A stretch of DNA of 64,000 nt from Lepidurus packardi. Its lineage: Eukaryota; Arthropoda; Branchiopoda; Notostraca; Triopsidae. The translations under genes and the position numbers were made by a program. The stretch is taken from positions 6,014,001 through 6,078,000 of the forward strand of contig JAKZAN010000007.1 of assembly GCA_023053545.1 (NCBI GenBank), written 5' to 3'. Below are positions 47,801-64,000 of this stretch, piece after piece. Every line of letters starts with the position of its first letter. Positions within the stretch are counted from its first letter, which is position 1. A model generated the notes under the pieces. The model did no database searches. It worked only from the letters and a program-made list of their open reading frames with translations, and was not told the DNA's origin.

Positions 47801-50800
47801 GCGAAATAGGAAAGCCTAGAAAACGATTCCTGCGAAATCAACTGTAATTTCTTATCAGTGCATTATTAACTTTAGCTATGTGCTAACGATGATATTTTAC
47901 GCTATAATTCGTTGAGTTATTATTAAAATTTTGGAGCTAATAGAACGGATTATAGTTTAGCTAATTATCTTGTTAATTATTGTTAAAATGGAAAGGAAAC
48001 TTTCATAAGTAGCGAACGTTAAGTTAATTTACTTAGAAAGTTTCCTTACGGCAAGCTATGTGGACAGCGCAGTACATTGTAACGTAGACGTACCGTAATT
48101 ATAGCGTAGGAGTTGGACATCATAGCTATGAGGAGATTCAAAAGAACCACGACGTTTATTACAGAGTAGGATCCGAACATGAGCAATCCCCAGAAGCGAG
48201 TGTAAGTCTTGATGCCGGTTAGCTCAAATGTGGTAAGGTCCATGAGCCCGAAACTGGCCCAGAATAATGACTGGGAAGACTCAAACAAGCTGCGGAAAAC
48301 AAAGCAAGTCGAGAAATTGAATAAAGACACCCAAGCTGAGGCAGAAAAGAAAGTAATGGTCCTTTTACTTGGCAAATCTTCTCCATTTCAAGCAAGCATC
48401 AGGGTTTTTGTTCCAGTCAGGTAATCCGCCGGGTAACGTAAAACATTTTTGGCGTTCCAAGTCAGAAAAATACCAAAGCAGTTGATTAAGTCCTGTCAAA
48501 AAGGAGGGAATTAAAAGCTAAAAGATTACAAAAAGAAAAAGCTTAAAAAAATCCACTTACCACACGCAAAGGCGAATAAGACCAACGAGTAGATGAAAAA
48601 GAACTTGACAATGTCAATTACCTGAATAGTTCAAGGAAAGAACGATGGCCTTTAAACTTACATTCGAAAGTGCTGAAAATAAATAAAATTTTGCCAAAAC
48701 TTACCATACGACCCAAAGAAATCTGCAGTGGCCCCAAGTACGGATTGATGGAAAATAAGTGAACCAATTTCAGTGCACTGGTGAATACAATAATTTACTG
48801 TCTCATTAGTAAAACATATTGTAAACCATTGTAAAATATGATGTAAGCTACTCACCTAAAGATATTCGCCATTGCAAATATTCCTTCGGCAATCAGCTGC
48901 GGATCGAAAGCATCCCATTCTTCCCGCGGAATGTACGCAGTACTTGGATTCTTCGTGATTTCTGCTTGCTGCTGGATGTACGCAATAAGTCGGAGGATAA
49001 CGACCATCGAGTAAGCGAAATTACGGGACATGTCAATAAAGTTCCACATGTTCCTAAAATAGTTCTGGATGCCCTCTTTCCACATTTCTTTTCCGTCCTC
49101 AAAAATGTAACCTTGATGAAACCCATTCACAAGTTCATTAGACCACAATTTGGGGTTGGAAACATACCGAGAACATAAAGAGCAACGATTCCTTCAAGAA
49201 ATGTAGGTCCGTTGCCCCGCTGCCGCAGTAATTGATCTGTCAATGCCTTTTGCATGGATTCCGTTCCGAAGAACTGGATAACCAAGACTTCAAAGCGCTG
49301 CGATACCAGAATGAGTAGCACTGCAATTGCAATGTTTCTTTTCTTAACACAGAGTTCGTTAATTATAATGTGAGCTTATATATAGTTACGCAAGAAGAAG
49401 AGATAGGAAGACGCATGCATCAAGAACTTCATAAAGGGTTTTCTCATCAAATTGCCAGTTTGCGTATTCGGTGCAAACATGTACAGACAGCAATAAAAAG
49501 GGAAAAGAATGGCCGCGCGGGCAATATCAATGCATTTCTGCGCAAGAGTTTTGCGTTTGAACCCGGGCAGGCCTTCGTACCAAATCTGTCCAAGCAATTG
49601 CTGTACAGAAGGATGCGCCACAAACTTTAATGTAAAAAAAAATAAAGTAAAAAATCGGTTTTGGTTGAAATTATGTTTGTCAGATTTTATGTTAATAACC
49701 TTTTTCTGCTTGTAGTCAATAGCGAGCTCGAGTCTAGCCAATTTCATATGCTCGCCTTCTTCATACGGGGGTGAATTGGGATCGTGATTGAGAAGGATGG
49801 CCAACTCTTGCGAGCTCCTCGTGTGACTCAGCAATTCCACCGCAAACTCTTGACACTGACGGCGAAGCTCCTTTTTTTAAGGAAAAAAGATGAAAACCTG
49901 GAGTCGTATTTCTCAGAAAGGGGATCATAGCTTTCAGCTTTAAGGAAAGATTGGATTTGTCCCTCTAAGTAATATGGCTTTTTTTCTCCAGGTTGACGCT
50001 TAATATTTATCTTCTCTGTTTTTCATTTTTTCATTTGAAAAGGTGGAATGAACTGGAAAACTTACGATGTACTCCTGACGGAACTCATTTTCGGTGTACG
50101 CCAAGCTTTTTAGTTCCAGACTGAGCTCGAATGCGGTCAAAATTGGATCCGTGGACGATAAAGCAATTAGCGATGGACTAGCTAATGCACGATATGCGTT
50201 AATCCGTGACATGGAATGACGCAAGGAATCGTCTTGTACTCCACGAATGCAATCCGGACATCCACACCTAGATGCATAGTTTAGCAGTCGGGTTTCATTT
50301 ACGTTATGTCTAATGTGAGCATAGTATATAACGGAGGTTCTACCTCACATCATGGGGCATCGGTAAAGTAGCTCCGCGATCCAATAAAATTTTTAATATC
50401 TCGTAGTTATTGCGGTGTGCCGCCAGAATCAGTGGGGTTATATCCGAAGTAAATGAGGCCAGAGTCCTGTCCAACTTTTCCCAGCTCTGAAAAATACAAC
50501 GCGAGCAGCTCTTTTCAAATAGCCATATAAGCTATTTGTTTTTCTTTATCTAGTCTTTTATTCAATATTTTTCGTCCTTTCTAGTGTTATTGGTTTCAAG
50601 ATAGCAGAGCGTAGCTGATATAAGCGCAAAGCCTAGCTGATTTTTTAGTTACCCCGGAAACTTGGGCAAGATTCAAACCTACTTATATCGCCTCCTTTGT
50701 TCGAAGTTTCTTTCCCTCCTCGTACAACAAAGTTGAGCTAGGGAACTTACGTAAGGCTCTCCTTCCTTGTGGATGAGTTCTTCGTGTTCGAGTAAGAGTT

Positions 50801-51312
50801 CTACAGCTTCGACGAACTCTTTGTCGATGGCGTGCAAAAGTGCATCTCGAGTGTCGACGCCCATGACGACCAACAATTCCACCATTTGCAAATTCTCGCC
50901 TTCAATTGATATTAACAAAGCTCCTCGACCGAGTGGATCCATACAGTTGAGATCGACATGGTGATGACGATGAGTTTTCTGTATAATCCTAAAAGAGAAG
51001 TGCGACGCACATCACTTTATGCAGATCAAAAAGATAACTTGAAACGGAGGTCTTTTTTCGTTTTCTTTTGACTTACTTCTTCACACTAGCAAGGTCACCG
51101 CGTTCGACGGCTAACAAGTACTTTTTTTCTTCCAAGTTCAAAGACTTGGGAAGGGAAGGCATCTTCAGCTCCCCCTTCAGCTCCTTGCGACCCGATCCCT
51201 GAATTTAATTACATTAATTCGTGTGTGTGCCCATGGCCCATGCAAAGGTAATAGGAGAAACATTTACCTCCTCCATGTTTGCCTCGGCTTCTTTGGCTTT
51301 AGGATTTGACAT
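44869..51312 (-). CDS. TRP-family cation channel (TRPC, trp/trpl/Trp-gamma type)
   Basis: Calcium-permeable channel; fly relatives act in photoreceptors downstream of phospholipase C. First exon (to 51312) [15 protein letters not shown], then [17 protein letters not shown]. Ankyrin exons include [20 protein letters not shown] and [20 protein letters not shown] (about 50690-50960), then [19 protein letters not shown]. Linker and membrane exons: [18 protein letters not shown] (about 49600), [20 protein letters not shown], the pore [20 protein letters not shown] and S6 [20 protein letters not shown] (48086-48355). The TRP-box exon (about 47090-47245) reads [20 protein letters not shown]; a post-TRP exon has [20 protein letters not shown]. 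The last exon (44869-46153) is Ser/Thr/Pro-rich and low-complexity and ends ...RENKGWI. Some exon edges in the ankyrin part are not exact. Confidence 0.92.
45062..45127 (-). repeat. 33-bp tandem repeat in the TRP C-terminal exon
   Basis: Two copies, period 33 bp, with two or three differences, coding for the 11-residue units around ASNPGTPSC in tandem. Both are in frame and add proline-directed Ser/Thr sites. Confidence 0.85.
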
Positions 51313-54300
51313 TTTTGGCTTAAACAAACACGTTAACTTCTAATGGAATCACGGTTAGTTAAGAGGACATGACTTAGAAAAATTCCCCAGGACTTAGACT
51401 CTCGAAATGGTTTCGGTGGTAGATGCAACCTTATACTTGAGCCATATGACATCGTAAATCCCTCTTTTATACGTATAGTAAGTGGATTACTGTTGAGAAA
51501 GCCAATATATGCTGTTGGAATCGTGCCATGGCCAAGGTGCAAATTTCCCGGTTGGTGTCATCGCTCGAAGATTTTGTCTTCAGCATTTTAATCCGAATTA
51601 CCTTTTTCGCTTCGATTCCGTTTGTGAGACTTATGAAACACCGACTGCCATTGGTCAGCAAAAGTGAAAGAGTTGGTAAGCATGAACTTTGTGGGTATCG
51701 TGATCAGCATTTTTAATTCTTCAAGTAGAAAGCCAGTACGCAATACATTTATTATTCCTTTTTCGCTAGAATGATACGTCCGTTCCAATTAAGGCATTTC
51801 CAAATATCCCGCTTGTAGCAGAAAGCCTCACAGATGGCATAGGTGTCCAGTGGCTTTACTTTTTGCGCTTTCAAACATGGCTGAGAAAACTAGTGAATGA
51901 AGATTGAAGTGAATGTGAAATAGTCTGATAGTGAATGTTTCTCATCAGAATCAGTAAAAAAAGGGGTTGTCGAGGATCAAACATGACCAGTAAGTAAGAA
52001 TAAAGGCGACTGACCTAAACTTCAAGTACCAATCTCTTCGTGGCTATTTTTATGCTGGCTCAAGTCGAGTGTCAAACTTCTGTTGGATAATGGCTCAGAC
52101 TCACATAAACGCTTGTTTTGTAATTTTCTGGTTACATAAGTCGGGCAACCTCAGCTGCTGTTTACGTAGTCATAATCAGCTGTCGTTGAAGTAAGGATCT
52201 TCTAATGCTAAAATCAAGAATACCTAGCACATAACAGGATTAGGGAAACTGCGCTTATTAAGTTATTATAATCGTGTTTACGACCTGAAGCATATAACTT
52301 TCAGAATTAAAGCACCAGTAAGATGACTGTCCTATCCCTTAAGTTAAATAAAAGTACATTCTGAATATTTTAATGTCACGCCTTTCATTTCAGCCCGTTT
52401 CATTCCAACTTTCGGTTCTGGCGTGGACGGTGAACTGTAAATACTAATGAAGATAAGGCCAACATAGAGGACCTTTCTCTTTTGCCGCTCATCCCTGTGA
52501 GGCTTTCAGCCTCAATTCTTCCCATATTAGACCCTTCCTTCCTGCCCTTTTCGTTAACAAGGCAAGTATCACAGTCCTGGATCTAGTCTAGAGGCCGTAT
52601 CTTGGTTCAGAGCCAACTTGGCAAGCTCCGCGTTAACTGAGCGTACCTCACAGGCCGACCAGGCTCAAAAATTCCTTTTTTTTGGAGGATATACCTTAAT
52701 ACAGAACATCTGAAAGAACCACTAACTAGACCGAGAGCTGTGTCAATATTTTCGCAAAGTTCCAGGGTTGTTGACAAGACCGTCGATAACCTTGATAATA
52801 AGTGTAATAAAATTCGGTCTTCCCTTCGCTTTTTTTTTCTGCAAATATACAATTTGATACTAAATTGTCACGAATAGCCTGCTTTTTGTTTTCGTCTGCC
52901 CGTGTCTTGGGATTTTTCTCACGTCGGATTGTAGACGGGCATAACGTCTACGAGTGCTAAAAGGGCGCAAGCGCTTTCTATCTCGTCTTCGGGTCCGACT
53001 AATATAATAGCTTTTTAGCCCATATAATTAGTTTAACCAGTTACGCCTGCAAGTTTAGATCCTGCCATGATACAAGCTTTAAGGGAGACTACTTTCGGAA
53101 ATGGTTAGGTATTTTTAATTTTTTTGTCAAGTATAAATGACAGAAAAGCGGAGGTGTATGCGAGGCATCGGTCCTGTGTCGTTTCTCCATTCGTAGCCTT
53201 CACGACACGTCAGTACGAATCTGACCTTCCTGAGATCGTGACTGAGCATTGAGAGCTACGCTCCAGTCTGCTCGTGTCTGTTTTTGAACATTTTTGGTGA
53301 TGTTCTTCAACTTATAGTGTCCCAATTAGGAGCTTCGCTTTGTGACCTTTCTACTGTACAAGTGTCTCTAAACATTGGCGTATTGTGCTTCCTTGTCAAA
53401 AAACGCGGGTTTGACTAGTTTTTTCCACCCAGCCTCTTGTTCGCGGCGCGGATAGCTGCGGATAGCCACAACTTCTAACTTTAGTAACCCTCGCCAGTTA
53501 GACACGTAGACTCTAGCCGTTTTTTGGCTCGGGTTTGCTAGTTTGGTGTTGATAGTGGTCCTACGAAAAAACGAAAAAAGGCGAGGTTCGTCTTGGCTTC
53601 ATTACGCTTCTAAGATATTTTTTTTAAGATAATTAAGATATTTCCATAACCGAGAGCGTAGGAAAAGCGTTATGATGAAGGATTTTCTGTTTCGTCGTAA
53701 ATATAAAGTCATTTATTTATTTCCTATTGGTTTTCGTCCGAATCATGTGATGAAACCATCTCACGGTCGTACAAGTACAAGTAGTTCACAGGATTACAAT
53801 GTATCATACAAATTACCATACATTTATATTTAAAACTTAACCATTTCTTTTTAGCACCATTTAGATGGTGACACCTCCAGTTTGGCAGTTTTACTGTGCT
53901 GTAAAAACAGCTGAGTTTATTTTTCTCTGCGCCGTTCTCGGCCTCGCAGTTGTGTGTAGCAACAGAATATCCAGCAGCTTTTTTGTTTTTCCGTTTGTTT
54001 CACTACAGTACATTTACAGTACATTTACAGTGCAACTAATCAAATTCATTTCCCCCTCCTTTTACCAGAGCCTATGGCTGCCAGACATTACGGAATAATT
54101 ACGTATTAAGTTTTCCAGGTGTGTAGTTTAATTTGTGAGGATTGGACTGACAAAATTCTCCCTTCGCAAAGAAAAGAATTTATTGAAGCTTATTAAGTGT
54201 AAGTGGTTAATTTTTTTTTAAAATAGACTCAGGACTATGCTAATGTAAACGTAAAAATAATTGTTTTTCTTCGATAGAAAAACAATTTTTTTATGTTTTT

Positions 54301-54947
54301 CAGTTCAGTGGAAGTTTGTCAAGCCTGATGATCCCCAATTTTTATGTCTTGATTCGCTGGAATTCGCTTGTCAATAATGGTATACCAGTCTCAGACTGAT
54401 TTAAGAATGAGTTGTCAGAGGAGTTCGCAATCTTTATTTTAGTGTGCATAAATCATGTAGTGTTTGTTTATGCTGAGTGTTGATTGACATTAGCTATTGT
54501 GTACTTTTTTCTCCTTGTGTAGATTCCCGGTTGATTCACCGCGAACAAGAAACAAGGCGGTGCTTCGTTCTCGACTTCGTTCTCCTTCATTACGTAACAC
54601 TTTTCATAACGATTACAGCTTGGGTCAACATTGTGATGTTAACGATGCTCTGCTAAACTTGGGCTCGTAGATTGTGAGGCTTACAAGCTAACCTGAAAAA
54701 CTCAACGTGTATGTGCGTGACTGAAGGATTTGACCCAATTTACCTTCACATAGCATGTAAGCTGTTTCCCAGTGTCCCCAGTGACAGTTAGATCCGACAC
54801 TACTTATTAAGAAACTGTACTGTACTGCAACTATTTTCGTTCCTTACTAAAAATACAAGTGGAACTATAAACGTGAATACGTAAGCAAAACCTTTTCAAA
54901 TTTAGGATAAGATAGTGTAATAGTGTACGGCACAGACCGGCGTTATC
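51313..54947. other. 3.6-kb gene-free stretch between TRP and Met-like gene
   Basis: Divergent upstream region of both genes. No supported ORF. It contains a 12-bp-stem hairpin (54259-54287) and a short duplication (ACAGTACATTT twice, about 54004-54027). Non-coding leader exons of the Met-like gene may lie here but cannot be placed. Confidence 0.4.
54259..54287. repeat. Short perfect inverted repeat
   Basis: AATTGTTTTTCT, 5-nt loop TCGAT, then AGAAAAACAATT: a 12-bp perfect stem. AT-rich and probably incidental. Confidence 0.6.
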
Positions 54948-61999
<7,052 letters not shown>

Positions 62000-64000
62000 G
62001 TAAGATAGTACCGCATTTATTATTGTTTTGTGGCTGTATTGATTAGTCCAAGTAAGATAAAATATCGATTGGGATTGCTGGTGCTGTCTTGTGCAGTACA
62101 GTTGACCCTTGTATCGGTTTAGCAGTTAACCTAGACGTAAACAAATGCAGTGCAAATCCAATGAAACAATAATTGATTACCAATAAAAATAACTGAAAAT
62201 AGTAATTGATTAGCAATGAAATAATAATTGATTAGTTAATAGTAATTTATTCTTGAAATAATGTACTTTAATTTCATTTAGGCGTTGGGTTTTCGTCATA
62301 TCAGTATACTAATATAATACTGCAGTACTATAGTAATGTATTTTCGATTACGTTTATGAATAACTAATAAAAGGGCCGAGTTTTTAGTCGCGAGCCTATA
62401 GACTGAAGAGAAAAGCCGCTTTTAGGAATACCAAACATCCTTTGTCGGCAGTACTGGATTCACATGTTAACAGATTAATGGCTTTCAGGTTTTGATGCGC
62501 AAATTTTATGCACTGCAATAATACAAGCGAAGTAGGTATAAAATACTCGTTGGTGTATAAGAAAAAAGACTTTGATCTGTTTGTTTTTTTATACTCTCTG
62601 CGTTTGGTTTCTACATAAATTAGCTTATGGCTCGTGCCACATTCTGTAACAAATATAGTAATATTTTTGGGTTTCCGTGGAAGCTTTATATGTTGTACGT
62701 ATAAAACTTCCAAAGTCTCAGAATTGGCCATGTGACAGCGCAGGAAGATTATCTGCATATTGTGCAAACTATAACAAAATAAACCCACGCAAAAAGGTAA
62801 CCCAGAACGGGTCTGGAGTAAAAGAGTAAAATGATCCATAATTTTATTAACTGCCAGTTGTGTTCACCCCAGAAGGCTCTAAAAGCCAATTAGGAAGCCA
62901 AAGAAGTTGGATGGTTTCACACGTTTTGAAAAGTCTTTCTACTTTGCTCTCGCTGTGTTTTCAGTAACACTCAAAAACAACCCTGAACAGCTCAGGAGTG
63001 TTAAACCAAAAAGTTATCATGACCATCAACACTTTCTTTTGGCTGTCATTGGAGGAAACTTGATATTGAAATCGTTTTTCTAGGAAACAAAAACTTTTGC
63101 ATTACGTCTTTCGAGAACGCTGAATATATATCACTTCTTTGCGTTCTTTCTTTCCCTCTTCCGTTTCCACTGTGCTTTTCAGTATGGGACTTTTCAATCA
63201 GCAGCACGCAATACTGCAATCACGTTTTTATTGAATGAATCTTGTAGTTGCGCACGAAACAAGTATTTTGTTATTATTTTATAGACCAGGACATTGAGCT
63301 CTATTTTGGGCGATCACATTTGGTACCGGTGTACTGGTTTCTTGGCACGTACATTGCAGCGAGAATTTTTGTAGTTAGTATTAAGAAGCTTTTCTACGTT
63401 TCGCAAGTCATTTGAAGCCTTTTTTACGCATTTTGACTTAGTAGGAAATTTGCATGGAATTAGGAATAAAAACAGCAGCTGTCGTCTGATGGTGGCTCTA
63501 ACTTTACCAGTTGCTTTTCTAAAAGGAAACGCGTTTCGGACTGCTATTAAGATTAGCAGTTTCGCTGAATTTACGTTTTTTTATGTTGGTCAGACGTCAA
63601 TAGTTGCACGAGCAAGGATTCATTACTACGTGATACAGATTTGCATAATATGAAGCGGGAAACTTCTTCGCAAAAAAAGATGGCAACATCCTTTGTCTGC
63701 CTTTCGCATTTATATTATTTTTGTGGCTTCAAGCCTTTAGTTTCTGTGGCAAAGTTTTTTAGACTTTGTAAAACTAGCTATAACAAGTGGCAGCTTTTGT
63801 GTAAAAGAACAGTAGTGTATTCTGACTTCCTTATTGGGGCTGTTTTAGCGTATATTTAGTCACAAGTTGCCTGTTTTTGCGTCTTAAAGAGTGTGCATTG
63901 GGAAGGATAGCAGGCGGTATATTGAGATTCAATGCATGCTGTAAACAAATGTGTAAAAGTACTCCTTGACCTTTGGCGTAAATCGTGTCTGAACTTTCAC

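Noticed and set aside
62096-62130. CAGTTGACCCTTG, similar to ends of some pogo/Tigger elements
   Set aside because: No partner end in inverted orientation found nearby; too short to support an element.
63286-63380. Possible next Met exon after an acceptor near 63285
   Set aside because: The in-phase translation does not continue PAS-A and soon meets a stop.

Overview
This is an arthropod nuclear genome segment. Genes are split by many short (about 50-80 bp) GT-AG introns, promoters carry TATA boxes and in one case an arthropod-type initiator, and the gene set points the same way: a trp-type TRPC channel, a Pph13/aristaless-type paired-like homeobox gene, and the start of a Methoprene-tolerant (juvenile hormone receptor) bHLH-PAS gene. 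The sequence alone does not fix the species; an insect or crustacean is the likeliest reading.

Layout, left to right. 0.2-2.9 kb: SERINC gene (minus). 4.1-10.7 kb: three tandem cathepsin L-like cysteine protease genes (plus), each with its own TATA box and 5'UTR intron. 11.2-15.2 kb: WDR24 (minus), with a large intron that holds five initiator-tRNA-Met copies, one of them decayed. 16.7-18.4 kb: paired-like homeobox gene (minus). 19.1-20.9 kb: secreted FG-GAP/VCBS-repeat protein (minus). 21.7-23.5 kb: pyruvate dehydrogenase phosphatase (plus). 24.9-28.8 kb: anoctamin (plus). 29.7-31.2 kb: dihydroorotate dehydrogenase, followed within about 200 bp by a tyrosyl-DNA phosphodiesterase 1 gene that starts with a PBZ poly(ADP-ribose)-binding zinc finger. 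34.4-35.1 kb: HMGB (minus). 37.3-38.0 kb: SAP30 (plus). 39.1-43.4 kb: MED25 with a 36-residue polyglutamine run (plus). 43.6-44.6 kb: ribosomal protein L21 (plus). 44.9-51.3 kb: TRP channel (minus). From 51.3 kb the character changes: a 3.6-kb gene-free stretch, then the first four exons of the Met-like gene (plus) separated by kilobase introns full of repeats, palindromes and a (TA)52 run. That gene continues past the right edge.

Most genes are unrelated housekeeping neighbours, not a pathway cluster. There are thematic links: chromatin/transcription (HMGB, SAP30, MED25), genome repair (PBZ-TDP1), nutrient signalling and translation start (WDR24 with nested tRNA-iMet), and possibly photoreceptor biology (TRP ending in Gly-Trp-Ile, Pph13-like homeodomain). 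The strongest candidates for something new are the PBZ-TDP1 fusion, the tRNA-iMet array nested in a GATOR2 gene, the secreted FG-GAP protein, the TRP C-terminus and a cluster of about 15-bp repeat units in the Met intron.
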